From NCBI GenBank assembly GCA_028641055.1, contig CM054063.1, positions 181,728,756-181,792,755 on the forward strand: a DNA stretch of 64,000 nt. The letters run 5' to 3'. The notes below the pieces were generated by a model. That model saw only the letters and a program-made list of their open reading frames with translations. It was not told the DNA's origin and did not search any database. Position numbers and translations under genes: made by a program. The DNA is from Alopecurus myosuroides. Its lineage: Eukaryota; Streptophyta; Magnoliopsida; Poales; Poaceae. Of the stretch, positions 36,707 through 48,354 are shown piece after piece. Position 1 is the stretch's first letter. Every line of letters starts with the position of its first letter.

Positions 36707-37518
36707 CGGTGCAACATCTTTCAAACTAGAGCCAGCATCAATGGCAAGTCGATCAAGGTTATCATCGATGGAGGTAGTTGTCACAATTTGGCTAGCAAAA
36801 AGCGTTGCGACAAACTCCAATTGACCTACAAGCAACACCCACGCCCCTATCATGTTCAATGGCTAAGTGACTCCGGCACTTTCAAGATACAACACATGGT
36901 CACCGTGCAATTCAAGATTAGCCCTTATGAAGACATGGTTGAATGTGACGTTGTGCCTATGACCGTGTGTCACCTTCTTCTTGGACGACCTTGGAAATAT
37001 GACAAGAGTGCTATTCATGATAGACACACCAACCACTATAGCTTCAAGTAGAATAATAAGATGTATGTGCTCCGTCCCATGTCTCCTAGCCAAGTGATCG
37101 CCAACAACGCCAAGACCCTTACATGCAAACAAGAAGAGCTCAAATCTCATGAGATGAGTGGTGAGAGAGTGATCCACCTAAAGGAGAGTGAGAGCCATAA
37201 GACAAACATGAGTGAAAAAAAATCGAGTGCTCCCAAAGGCCTTGCCTTACTTTCCACCAAAAGAGGGATGAGAGAGTTATGAGATGACCCATCCATGCTT
37301 CACTTCGTCCTCGTGTGCAGAGGACAATCACTTGAAACTCACACCATAACAAGCTTTCCCCCGTATTTGTTGCTGTTTTTGTAGGAATTTGAGGATGTGT
37401 TTCCGGAAGAACTACCACTGGGTCTACCTCCTCTACGAGGCATCGAGCACCGCATTGACCTCATACCGGGTGTAGCGCTTCTAAACTGTGCTTCCCACCG
37501 CACCAACCCCAAAGAGAC
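36707..37518 (+). pseudogene. Gypsy protease and start of RT
   Basis: Continues the gag frame after a TAA. The aspartic protease motif IIDGGSCHNLAS (catalytic Asp at 36767-36769) and ILLGRPW-type block HLLLGRPWKYD near 36970 are present. The RT lead-in EFEDVFPEELPLGLPPLRGIEH follows a TAG at 37383. Stops at 37049, 37280 and 37383 break it. The frame runs into the solo LTR inserted at 37519 and resumes at 39112 without a net frame change. Confidence 0.85.
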
Positions 37519-39111
37519 AGATACGTCTCCAACGTATCTATAATTTATGATGCTCCATGATAATATTATGCCAATTGCTACATGTTTTCTCCCTTCTTTA
37601 TGTCATTTTGACACGTTTTCCGGGACTAACCTATTAACAAGATACCAAGTGCCAGTTCCCTGTTTTCTGCTGTTTTTTATTTCAGAAAAATTGTTCTGAA
37701 AATATTCTCGGAATTGGACCCCACAAAGCCCAAAGTGCCTATTTTCCCCGGAAGCATCCAGAAGACCGAAGAGGAGTCGAAGAGGGGCACCAGGGGGCCC
37801 ACACCATGGGGTGGCGTTCCCCCTCCCCCTTGGTCGTGCCAGGGGGTGGTGTGGGGCCCCCAGGGCTCCACCGCCTCTACCCTTTCGCCTATTTATTCCC
37901 CCGGATGGAAAACCCTAGTCACCTTATCAAATATCCGTGAAAAGTTCCGCAGCCGCCGTCGTCGTCCACCCTAGACCAGGGGGGTTCTGAAGATGTCTCC
38001 CGGCACCCTGCCGGAGAGGAAATCATCACCGGAGGCTTCTCCATCACCATGTCTGCCTCCGGAGTGATGCGTGAGTAGTTCATCCTTGGACTACGGGTCC
38101 ATAGCAGTAGCTAGATGGTTGTCTCCTCCTCATATGCCTCCATGTTTAGATCTCGTGAGCTGCCTAACATGATCGAGATTGATCTTATGTCTATGAGTTG
38201 TGTTTGTTGGGATCTGATGAATATTGAACTTATGTCATATTGATTATAGTCTTTATTGCATATGCTATTTGTGATCTTGCATGCTTTCCGTTGCTAGTGG
38301 TTGCTCTGGCCAAGTAGTTGCTAGTGACTCCAAGAGGGAGTATATATGCTCGGTAGTGGATTCATGCCTCCTTTTCGCCTGTGCTCGAGTGACAGAAACG
38401 TGACGGGGGAGGATGTGTTGTTTCCACTAGGGAGAAAACATCGGTCTAAGTGCCCGCGTGTACAATCATTGCTTAAATTACACACTTTGTTTAATGCAGT
38501 TATTTGTTGCTTGCAACTTAATACCTAAGGGGGTTCGGATAATAACCTGAGGGTGGATTATTAGTCATAGATGCAGTTGGATTACGGTCTACGTATATTG
38601 TTGTAATGCCCGCACTAAATATCATAGTAGTCTTCATGTCATGAATGTGCACTACGGTGCAGCCTTTATTTGTCAATTGCCCAGCTATAATTTGTTCACC
38701 CAGCACGCTATCTTTTATGGAGAGACACCAGTAGTGAACCTTTGAACCCCGGTCCATTTTCTTACATTGTTAAACAAACCACTTCAATTTCCTTCTTTCT
38801 TTACTTACTGCAAGCATACACCATTTTCCACACTATACGTTTAATCTTTGTTTTCAGCAAGACCGGTGAGATTGACAACCTCACTATACCGTTGGGACAA
38901 AGTATTTTGGTTGTGTTGTGTGTAGGTTCCGCGTTGTTGCTGACACCGGTGAGGCACCATGACCACCGTCAGTGGCATCAACCTTCCGAAGATCCTATTT
39001 CTCCTACTGGATTTATAACCTTGGTTCTTAACTAAGGGGAAAACTCCTACCGCTATGCTCATCACACCCTCCTATTGGGGTCTCCCAACGAGTGCAAGAT
39101 CTGAGCCATCA
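37519..39111 (+). mobile_element. Type C solo LTR, TSD gagac/gaaac
   Basis: 1593 bp from agatacgtctcc (first base mutated from T) to gagccatca. Flanks gagac (37514-37518) and gaaac (39112-39116) match at four of five bases. It has the same U3 hairpin and body as the LTRs at 48355 and 53484. The Gypsy coding frame continues on both sides. Confidence 0.88.
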
Positions 39112-40165
39112 GAAACTAAGGAGATCGAGCGGTAAATCCAAGAAATTCTAGAGAAAATTTTTATCCGAGAATCTCTTAGCCCTTGTGCCTTTCCAGTTAT
39201 CCTTGTCCCTAAAAAAGATGACACTTCTCGTATGTGCATGGATTGTCACCCTATAAATGCTATCACTGTTAGATATTGACATCCCATCCCTAGGCTCGAT
39301 GATATGCTTGATGAATTAAGTGGTGGTATAATCTTTTCCAAAATTGACCTTAAAAGTGGATATCACCAAATTCGCATGAGCATAGGTGATGAATGGAAAA
39401 CAACTTTCAAAATTAAACTTGGTTTGTATGAATGGCTTGTCATGCCCTTTGGTCTTTCGAATGCTCCTTCAACATTTATGCCCCTTATGAATGAAGTTTT
39501 GCGTCCTTTCATTGGCAAATTTGTCGTAGTTTATTTTGACGACAGCCTTATCTATAGCGAATCTTTGGAGAATCACCTTAAACATATTTCCCAAGTCTTG
39601 TTGGCCCTTCGCAAAGCAAAACCTTTTGCAAATCTTTCCAAGTGTTATTTTTGCACCGACAAGATTCTTTTCTTGGGTTTTGTGATTTCCTCCAATGGCA
39701 TTGAAGTTGATAACAAGAAAGTTGAGGCAATTAGAAATTGGCCTAATCCTACTTCCGTGGGTGAGATAAGACGTTTTCATGGTCTTGCCGGTTTCTATCG
39801 CCGTTTTGTGAAGGATTTTTCAAACATTGTTTGCCCTTTAAATGAGCTTACAAAGAAGAATGTACCGTTTGTTTGGGGCAATGCTCAACGAAAAGCTTTC
39901 GATACTCTTAAGAAATGCTTGACCGAAGCACCTTTGCTTGTTTTGCCAGATTTTGAGAAAACTTTTGAAATTAAATGTGATGCTAGTGGAATAGGCATTC
40001 GTGGTTTTCTTATGCAAAATAGGCGTCACGTAGCTTACCATAGAGAGAAATTAGATGGTTCTAGAATCAACTAGCCAATTTATGAAAAAGAACTTTTTGC
40101 TTTGGTGAGAGTCTTGGAAGTTTGGCAACACTATCTTTGGCCTAAAGAATATGTTATTCATTCGA
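39112..40165 (+). pseudogene. Gypsy reverse transcriptase and RNase H, truncated
   Basis: RT copies the element RNA. Blocks in order: [67 protein letters not shown] and the active site YFDD at 39532-39543. RNase H begins with [18 protein letters not shown] near 39970, then [29 protein letters not shown], and stops dead at about 40165, losing the rest of RNase H and all of integrase. Nonsense codons: TGA at 39277-39279 and TAG at 40072-40074. The frame is otherwise open for 256 codons. Confidence 0.9.
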
Positions 40166-40167
40166 TC

Positions 40168-40342
40168 ATATGAGAGGAAGTTGTTGTCTGTAATGATTGG
40201 TGCATATGAGAGGAAGTTGCTGTCTGTAATGGTTGGCAACACCAATTTTGATTCTCTCTTGTGTATCTTTGTTTGTGACTCCCTTTACTTGTTTCAAGTT
40301 AAGTTATATGAGAGGAAGTTGCTGTCTGTAATGATTGGTGCA
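40168..40342 (+). repeat. Three copies of a 36-bp motif at a breakpoint
   Basis: The motif atatgagaggaagttgctgt... starts at 40168, 40204 and 40306. The first two are exactly adjacent; the third lies 66 bp after the second ends. The block begins immediately where the Gypsy RNase H frame is cut off. Confidence 0.85.
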
Positions 40343-40464
40343 TAGGTAAATGTTATGATTTTTGTCCGTATTTTATTTATCGACTCTTCACTCCATAAAT
40401 CTTTGGTCATGATTTCTGAGTTCAGTTTCGCTTGGGGACAAGCGAGGTCTAAGCTTGGGGGAGT
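40343..40464 (+). mobile_element. 3' internal end and polypurine tract of the type W element
   Basis: Short remnant ending cttggggacaagcgaggtctaagcttgggggagt, which abuts the next LTR. This tail differs from the one before type B and C LTRs (gaggacgag..aagcttggggatgc). Confidence 0.65.
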
Positions 40465-41961
40465 TGATACATCCATTTTGAATCACTATTTTATATCATA
40501 ATTTTCTGTTATTCATCGGTATATTTCATGTTATGATGCAACCCTTATGTTATTTTATCTTATTTTGCAAGTTTTATAATTTTTGGAGAATAAACACCGG
40601 GACCAGAAATCTGATGGAAAAAGCACCGCCGAGATACCATTTTCAGAAGATCGGAAGAAGAAGGGGGACATCCGGGGGTTCCTAAAAGTTCAGAGGAGGA
40701 ACCCAGCCATAAGGAGAGCCGGAGGGGGCCACCAGGGGCCCACACCTAGGGGTGGCGCGCCCCTGGTCACGCCACCTAGGGGTGTGGCCACCCTGGCCCA
40801 CCTATGGGGGTCATCTTTGGCGTGCCTGGCCCCGAGGGAACCCTAAGCCTAATTCCATCCTCGAAGAATTATTCCGCCGCTGCTGCGGGGCGGAAAACAC
40901 CCGAGAGAGAAAAGCTCTCTAGCAGAGAGAAATCTGTCGGGGAAATTCCTCTCCGGAGAGGGGAAATCACCGCCATCGTCACCGTCATCGCTCCGGGCAT
41001 CATCAAGATCGTCATCATCATCGTCATCACCACCAGCACCATCACCCTCATCATCCACCTTCATCCCGCTGTAACAATTAGGGGCCTCTATCGTTGTTTT
41101 GCATTAGATCTCTCTCCCGGTGTGGATTACTTGTTAGTAGTTGATGCTTGTGAGATTTATCAGTGTTTGCACTTTATGACCAGATTGGTATCATCCATTA
41201 TATCACCTCTGATTAGGATCCATATGGTGTCTTGTGAGTAGTTCGTGTTGTTCTTGAGGACATGCGAGAAGTCAAGTTGTTAGTAGTGAAGTAATGTTGA
41301 ATAATGTTTAATGTTTGATATTTAAGTTGTGGTGTTATTCTTCTAGTGGTGTCATGTGAATGTCGACTACATGATACTTCACCATTTATGGTCCTAGAGG
41401 AATGCATCGTGTATTTGGATACTAATTGTGGGGTTGCCGGAGTGACAGAAACCTAAACCCTCATTAGGAAACCATTACACGAGGGAGCGTAGGACCCCGG
41501 AGTTTAAAGTTGTGGTTAGATTTATTTCTTAATTATTTTCTTGTAGTTGCGGATGCTTGCAAAGGGTATAATCACAAGTATGTATTAGTCTTGGATGGGA
41601 CGGTACATTAGCATACGTTCACCCACACAACACTTATCAAAACACCGAACATTATTCAGCTGCATGGAACAAAAGCACTTGACAGAAACCTCCCGTGTGT
41701 CCTCGAGAAACGTTTGTTAATCATAAGTAAACTCACCGGGTTGTCCTTTGCTGAAGAAAGGATTGGGCCACTTGCTGCAATTATTACTACTGCATTTTAT
41801 TTACTCGCACTTTATTTATCTGCAATATCAAAAAACCCTACAAATCTGTTTTCCAGTATTTACAGTTATTCCTTCATCGGAACTTCTTGTCAACACCTTC
41901 TGCTCCTTGTTGGGTTCGACACTCCTATTTATCGAAAGTACTACGATACACCGGGTCATCA
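40465..41961 (+). mobile_element. Type W LTR (WHAM style), 1497 bp
   Basis: Runs from TGATACATCCATTTTG to gggtcatca. It follows its own polypurine tract, so it is a 3' LTR; no 5' LTR is in the window. Its right neighbour begins cgtatca, the first seven bases of a minus-strand type A LTR, so this element had inserted near the edge of that LTR and the left part was later lost. Confidence 0.75.
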
Positions 41962-42175
41962 CGTATCAACTCCCCCAAGCTTAGCTTATTGCTTGTCCTC
42001 AAGCAATTCAGTGACAACTGAGTGCGATAAAAGACTTTTATGAACACATTTGTTTCATATGATGTAAATATACTCACTATATGATCAAGTGCTAAGGCAA
42101 TTCATAATAATATGTATGCAAGATAAAAGTCACCTAGCAGTTATGCAAACCATGAAGAGATGCCAACAAACTAAT
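41962..42175 (-). mobile_element. Athila-like (-) element, 3' end before the Tat insertion
   Basis: On the minus strand it ends ...aagcttgggggagttgatacg. It matches 16065-16258 in another copy. The element continues at 61887 on the far side of the Tat element. Confidence 0.8.
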
Positions 42176-42670
42176 TGATGTGGGGATGACCCCTGGACCT
42201 GTCGGGTGAGCCTACCCAGTCCAAGGCCTAGAACCAAGGCCCATGGCAAGGCGTTGTCCCGATGTTCCAGAAGGCCCAGTAAAGGCCCACCCGCAAGACT
42301 TGCGGGTAAAGAAGGAAAACTCCTACCGACCTCGAACTAGGGTTTGTAAACCCCCCCCCCCCCCGGACACGGTTTGAGACCTGGCCATCTATAAAAGGCT
42401 AGGAGAACCACCGAGGGGGATCCAATTTACTTTTCACCACCATGGCCATAAGCTCGAGACCAAACTCTCGGCTTGCACACCCACCTTGTAATCGATCTAC
42501 CGATAATACAGATCTCAAGAGCAGGAGTAATGGTTTTACCTCTACAGGGCCCCGAACCTGGGTAAAATTGTGCCCCCTGTTAGCCGACGATTGTCGCCAG
42601 CGCCTACTCGTTCTCTTAATTGAAACCCTATTGGATCATCTGAGGGACTTGTTGATATGAGTAATCAACA
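42176..42670 (+). repeat. Tat element 5' LTR
   Basis: Starts TGATGTGGGG and ends aatcaaca. Contains a C14 run at 42351-42364 and a TATA box ctataaaagg at 42389-42398. The 3' LTR has the same landmarks. Confidence 0.92.
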
Positions 42671-42672
42671 AT

Positions 42673-42690
42673 TGGCATCGTCTGTGGGAA
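42673..42690 (+). promoter_or_regulatory. Tat primer-binding site
   Basis: tggcatcgtctgtgggaa, two bases after the LTR, is close to the grass Tat consensus TGGCGCCGTCTGTGGGAA. The first nine consensus bases complement the tRNA-Asp 3' end. Confidence 0.65.
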
Positions 42691-45227
42691 TGGCGGGCGC
42701 TAAATCCACGGCGTCTTTGGCCTCATCTTCGGCAAACTTCAGCTGGAGCCCTGGATCATCGACTCCATCGGAGCCGATCTGCTTCGGGTTGCTCATCTAC
42801 GTGCCCCACTCGCTGGAATCACGCCCGGTATTCAGCGAACTCGAGAAGAGTGTCAGCCTAGCGTTCGGCAGCTTCCACTTCTGCGCCAGCAAGGCGGGAA
42901 TCCTGCACTTCCCCGACCAGATCAAGATCGGCGAGTCAGACTCTGAATCCGTCTCCAGCCCGGCGACCCTCGAGCCGCCATCTGATGACGTTGGTCGCGA
43001 CCTAGCGCCCAGCAGCGGCTCCATCCGCTGCAACACGCGCGATTTCCACACCATCGTGACTATTGAACCCTCCAGATTCGGTGAAAGTCGTCGACCCATG
43101 CCTAGGGCTCACGAGCCATATCTGGCCCAAGTCTGCATGGCATGATCAACTGAACAACCTGAAGAAACAGAGACAAGTCGAAAGGAGCGAGAGCATATCA
43201 AAGTCTCGCGAGTCTCTTGGCTCAAGGCAAAGGCGGCGGTACAATCTGGCCAGCCGATAGTAGATGGAACTTCTCGAGATGATCTGACCGCGTATCACTA
43301 CCACTTCGTGTGAACAAGTCGACTGATCGCAGAAGTCCGCAAGGATCTGGACATACGGAAGGAAGCGGCGGAAGCTTCAAGTGCGCGCCGTGCAGCGCTC
43401 TCAAGGACCCAATCGACGGGCAACCAGCCCCCGAAGAAGAAATACATCTCGAAGACTGCTCGCCTAGACCATGAGTCCCTCAGCGGGATCAGCAAATCCC
43501 TTGAGACGTCCCTCATGCACGTTGACGAGGAGGGCAACATGCACCCGACCACCCCCACCGCGGCTCTCCTAGGAGCCGCCACATACTTACAGGCGAACAA
43601 GCTGCCCGAAAACAAGCCCCGCGCGGAACAACATCAACAAGTTCACAGAGGGCTAGGCATGGCAGCCGCAAGGATCGTCGCCTAGAACCGTAGGCACGCG
43701 ACAACTCTAGAAGCTGACAAAACTCCTCGGTTGGAAAAAACACCTCGCAGACGCGAGAGTATGTCGCCTAAAAGGGGAGATAAGGGATCGCCTCGCCGCT
43801 CCAGAGGAAAAGAAGCCAGCCGTCGTGGCAATAGCCCACACAGCGATGACGACATTCCACGAAACCGTGACAGCAGTCTGCAGAACCGCTCGCGACATCG
43901 CAGCAGGGAGCCAAGGCAAGAGGATGATCGCTATCGGACTCAATATGACGCGCGCGGACACATCACGCAAAACAAGGTCGACAGAGCCCAGCCCGCAGGA
44001 ACCGCGCCCGATCGCTATCTACCTCCTCTGACGAGGAAGCCTACGGCGCGATATGCTTCAGTCGTAGCATCCGCGAGGCGCCAATGCCCAAAAGATTCAA
44101 AATATCGATGGAGGTCCCAAAGTACGACGGCTCGATAGAACCCAAGTCGTGGCTCTTAGACTACCTTACCGCGGTGAAGTGACAGCGCCGGGAACAAGAC
44201 AACAGCCATGCAGTACCTAAACCTGCACCTCGTAGGCGCTGCCCATAGTTGGCTCGAAGGAAGACCGTGCGCGTGTTACAGATCCTGGGACGATCTCACC
44301 CGCGACTTCGAGAAAAACTTCCAAGGGACGTACAAACTACCAGCAACTATCGAAGAGCTACGAGCATGCAGGCAGAAAAACGACGAGTCCACCCGCGGGT
44401 ATATCCAGAGATGGACCACACTCAAGAACACCGCGGAAAACATGTCGGAAGAAGTCGCGGTCGAGGCCTTTACCAAAGGCGCTCGGCGCGCCACCTTCCG
44501 AGAAGAACTGGGACGATCTGCGCCAAAGACGATCGGGGAGTTAATGGCGATTGCGAACATATTGGCTAACGGCGAGGAGTCCTTGCGCAACAAAAAAGAT
44601 TCCTCACCCGCGCCTGAAGAGGACCGCAATGGCGATCGTCGAAGAAGAAAGAGAAAACACTACGACCAGGATGACCAATCGGAACTGGTGGCGGCGGAGT
44701 TCACGAGAAATCGCGACAGCAGATCCCGTGGGAATCTCGATTGGAAGCCAAAGCCAGACGACAAAACTCCCGAGGAAGACCTTGATGGATATTGCTCGCT
44801 ACATCTATTCACAGATAAGCGCACAGGAAAAACCAAGGCCACTCACCTCCTCAAGGACTGCCAAAAGTTCCAGGACATCCACGAGGCATACACGAAGAAG
44901 CACAGGGCCGCCGTTAGCCAGGGATACCCGCAATTGCCAGGAGGATACCAGCCACCACCCCTGCCTCCACCCGCAGTACACCAGGGTGCAGCGCTGGCCG
45001 CGCTACCAGCGCCACCCGCCACAAACCAAGGAGTTAACGGATACCCAACTCCACAAGGGCTCCTCGGAATGATACAAAAAGTCTGCCCGTCCCGCAGAGT
45101 CCAGAAGACGAACACACGCCAAGTCAACATGGCAGTTCAGGCCCCATCGTCCAGGACCGAGTACCTGAAGATGTCAGAGCAGCCGATAACTTTCTATCGA
45201 GAGGACCACCCTCCACGAGTATATTGA
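42690..45227 (+). pseudogene. Tat gag
   Basis: Start at 42690 (MAGAKSTASLAS), overlapping the end of the primer site as is usual in this lineage. The N-terminal part is open to 43145, then several stops and frame changes follow through a charged region (43160-43740) and an RS/RD-rich stretch (43731-44138). The retrotransposon gag domain is at about 44100-44620, with YLNLHLVGAAHSWLEG and FEKNFQGTYKLPATIEEL...RACRQK. A C-terminal proline-rich stretch ends at 45227. A TGA near 44180 interrupts the capsid domain just before the long open frame at 44208. It would form the virus-like particle shell. Confidence 0.85.
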
Positions 45228-45791
45228 CCAGGGCACGCCGCGCTCGTTATTCAGGCGTAAATCGGAAACTATGACCTTGCTCTAGTGTTCATGGATGGTG
45301 CCAGCGGAATCAACATCACATACGCGGACACACTCCGCAAGATGAACAAGAACTTGGAAGGACTCGCAGAATTGGAAACATCCTTCCACGGGATAGTACC
45401 AGGGAAAGCCATTCGGCCACTCGGAACAATCAACCTGGAAGTGATATTGGGAGACCCGAAGAATTACATGAGAGAATTTCTCGACTTTGAGGTGGTCGAC
45501 TGGCCATCACAGTACCACGCCATTCTCAGCCGAACAGCGTTCGCGAGATTCATGGCAGTACCCCACTATGCCTACCTGAAGCTCAAACTTCCAGGAGAAT
45601 GCAACACGATCACCATAAGACGCAACTTCCAGAAGTCAGACAAATGCGACAAATGCGACAGTGAGTTCAACGAAATCGCGAAATCTTTCGGGGCAAGAGG
45701 AGCTGGAGGAGCTGGCAAAAACCACGGACCACTCCGTGATGCCACTCACCAAAAAGAACGCCCCGGAACTCGAGTTCGGCCCAAACAGTGA
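45228..45791 (+). pseudogene. Tat protease region
   Basis: The open frame at 45285 carries FMDGASGINITYADTLRKM, matching the VDGGSSINL(M)YADTLRKM form of Tat proteases with the catalytic aspartate kept. YHAILSRTAFARFMAVPHYAYLKLK, the conserved block between protease and RT in this lineage, follows near 45510. It is in the same frame as gag but separated by two stops around 45225-45260. A duplicated CDKCD at about 45645 looks like a short slippage. Confidence 0.8.
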
Positions 45792-45849
45792 CACTCGAAA
45801 ACATCAAGTGCACCCGACAGAATCCGCGAATACGACGATGGTGTCCACC

Positions 45850-46924
45850 ACCTTATCACCCGCATAGGAAAGCGCGCTCGTCGAACTCCTCCGTGAATAT
45901 TGGGAGATTTTCGCTTGGCAGCCCTCAGATATGCCAGGAATACCCAGGGAGTTCGCCGAGCACTCACTTGAAGTGTTTAAAGACGCAAAGCCAGTCAAGC
46001 AAACCACCCGACGTTTTTCCGAGCCAAAACAGAAAGCACTCGGAGAAGAGGTGAACAAATTGTTAGCCGCCAAGTTCATCAGGGAAATCAAGATTTCCAC
46101 CTGGTTAGCAAACCCGGTGTTAGTCCCGAAGAAAAATACTGACATCCTTCGCGTGTGCATCGACTACACCTTGTTGAACAAACACTTCCCCAAGGATGAC
46201 TTCCCATTACCACGAATCGACCAGATCGTGGATTCTACAGTGGGTTGTCAGCGCATCTCCTTCCTGGACGCCTACTCGGGCTATAATCAAATCAGGATGA
46301 AGCAAGAGGATGAGGAGAAGACAACATTCATCACGCCACACGGCGTATACTACTACACGACAATGCCCTTCGGGCTAAAAAACGCAGGCGAAACATATCA
46401 GCGTTGCATGCAAAAATGCCTCGCCAAGCTCATTGGCAAGAACGCACAAGTTTACGTTGACGACATTGTCATCAAGACTCGAGTGGAGGACACACTCCTC
46501 GAGGATATCAGGGAGACATTCGACGACCTCAACGCGTATAGAATCAAACTCAACCCGACAAAATGCGTCTTCGGAGTCCCCGCGGGACAACTCCTCGGCT
46601 ATCTGGTCTCCGCCCGAGGAATTGAGGCCAACCTGGAGAAAATACACGAAATTCGGATGATGAATGAACCAATGAATCTTCGCAGCGTGCAGCAGCTCGC
46701 AGGGCGACTGGCCGCTCTAAGCAGATTCATCGCAAGATTAGGCGAGCAAGCGCTCCCTTTCTATAAGCTGCTGAAGAAAACAGATAAGTTCGAGTGGACG
46801 CCAGAAACAAAAAAGGAGTTCATCGACCTGAAAAGAGTGCTGCAGAGCAGACGCATATTGGCAACGCCGCAAGGAAAAGGAACCCCTCTACCTTTACCTA
46901 GCCGCAACAAACCAAGTCGTCATC
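45850..46924 (+). pseudogene. Tat reverse transcriptase
   Basis: All RT blocks are visible: VLVPKKNTDILRVCIDYTLLN, FLDAYSGYNQIRM, TTMPFGLKNAGETYQRCM and the active site YVDD at 46453-46464, followed by LNPTKCVFGVPAGQLLGYLVS. The frame is open from 45931 to beyond 46880, then a frameshift separates it from RNase H. The RT domain itself appears complete and retains its catalytic aspartates. Confidence 0.9.
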
Positions 46925-47313
46925 ATGGTGACTGTCGTCAAGCGGCCAGAGGACGGAAAAGCATACGGCATTCAGAGACCAATATACTACATCAGCGAGG
47001 TGCTTTCCCCGTGCAAACAGCGATACCCCCACTATCAGAAACTCGCGTATGGAGTGCTCCTTACAGCCCGCAAACTCAAACACTACTTCCAGGAGCATAC
47101 CATCACGGTGTTAAACGGTGCATCACTTAGTACTATCATGAACAATTCCATGGCATCCGGAAGAATCGCAAAATGGAGTATCGAGCTAGGCGCCTGGGAT
47201 ATAATATACACAGGACGCAACGCTGTAAAATCCCAGGTTGTCGTGGTGTTCCTGAGCGAGTGGACGGAGCTGCAAACCCCAGGACCCCCAGAATACACGA
47301 GCAACTGGATCAT
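46925..47313 (+). pseudogene. Tat first RNase H domain
   Basis: The frame beginning at 46925 reads RPIYYISEVLSPCKQRYPHYQKLAYGVLLTARKLKHYF in the segment to about 47095, the RNase H-like block that follows the RT in Gypsy elements, then IAKWSIELGAWDI. It ends in a stop at 47315-47317 just before the second RNase H. Confidence 0.8.
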
Positions 47314-47315
47314 GT

Positions 47316-47700
47316 AATTCGACGGATCGAAAAGAAATGAGGGAGCCGGAGCCGGAGTAATCCTCATATCGCCAAGGGGCGACAAGCTACAGTACATCTT
47401 GCGACTTGACTTCCCCTTGACGATCCAGCGTCCAACAACGATGCAGAATACGAGGCCCTCCTACACGGCATGAAGATAGCGATTGCCTGCGGAGCCACTC
47501 GATTGATGATATACGGGGATTCAAATCTTATCGTGCAGCATACGATAAAGGAGTGCGACGCTGTTGCAGATAACATGGTCGCCTATCGCAACATGTACGA
47601 CCTACTCGAAGGAAGTTTCAAAGGGTGTGAGCTGAAGCACATCGTGCGATCAAGCAACAAGGAAGCGTACAAACTGACGAACATAGGATCAACAAACGCC
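47316..47700 (+). pseudogene. Tat second (archaeal-type) RNase H
   Basis: A second RNase H after the normal one is a hallmark of Tat elements. FDGSKRNEGAGAGVIL (first Asp) is at about 47318. A frameshift near 47420 leads to EALLHG-type sequence and then YGDSNLIVQ at about 47514 (third acidic residue). The last catalytic aspartate, expected in N.EAD.L, is replaced by tyrosine (NKEAYKLTN, near 47660). So the domain is both frameshifted and missing one active-site residue. Confidence 0.8.
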
Positions 47701-48354
47701 CCTGTTCCACCAGGAATCTACTTCGAGAGAATTAGCAAACGATCAGTCAAGGTCAAAAAGAAAGCATTGACACCCGCAGCAACAGAAACGGTGGCCAACC
47801 AGCTAATCGCCCTCATAGAGCTCACACATAACATCTCAAGGCAAGTCTTTTTGGTCGATCCAACCTGGACGCAGAAATACCTCGACTACCTAACAAACAG
47901 GAAGCTCCGAGCATACGTTTGCGAATCTAGACAGATAGTACGATGCAGCAAATCCTTTCAGGTGATCAAAGGAGAGCTATACAAGCAAAGCATATCAGGG
48001 GTACTCCAGAGGTGCATCGCACCCGAGGACGGCAAAGAACTGCTCCGTGACATACACCAAGGCGAGTGCGGGCATCATGCAAGCTGGAGAGAAATCTTGG
48101 AAAAAGCTTTTCGAGCAGGATTTTACTGGCTCACGACGGCAAGAGACGCCAAAGATCTCGTCGAGAAGTGCAATGCATGCCAAAGATTCGCGCCCAAGCC
48201 ACACGCACCGGCCACAGCACTCCACATGATCCCCATCTCTTGGCCCTTCGCTCAATGGGGGCTCGACATGGTAGGACCACTGTGGAAATCAACACTCGGA
48301 GGATACACCCACTTGCTGGTCGCAATCGATAAATTCACCAAATTGATAGAGGCC
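47701..48354 (+). pseudogene. Tat integrase, N-terminal part
   Basis: Integrase inserts the DNA copy into the genome. The zinc-binding HHCC motif is present: IHQGECGHHAS with two histidines near 48055-48080 and CNACQ near 48170. The catalytic core starts with GLDMVGP, first catalytic aspartate at 48265-48267. The frame is open up to KFTKLIEA, where the 6.7-kb element at 48355 interrupts it. The frame resumes at 55073 without a shift. Confidence 0.9.
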
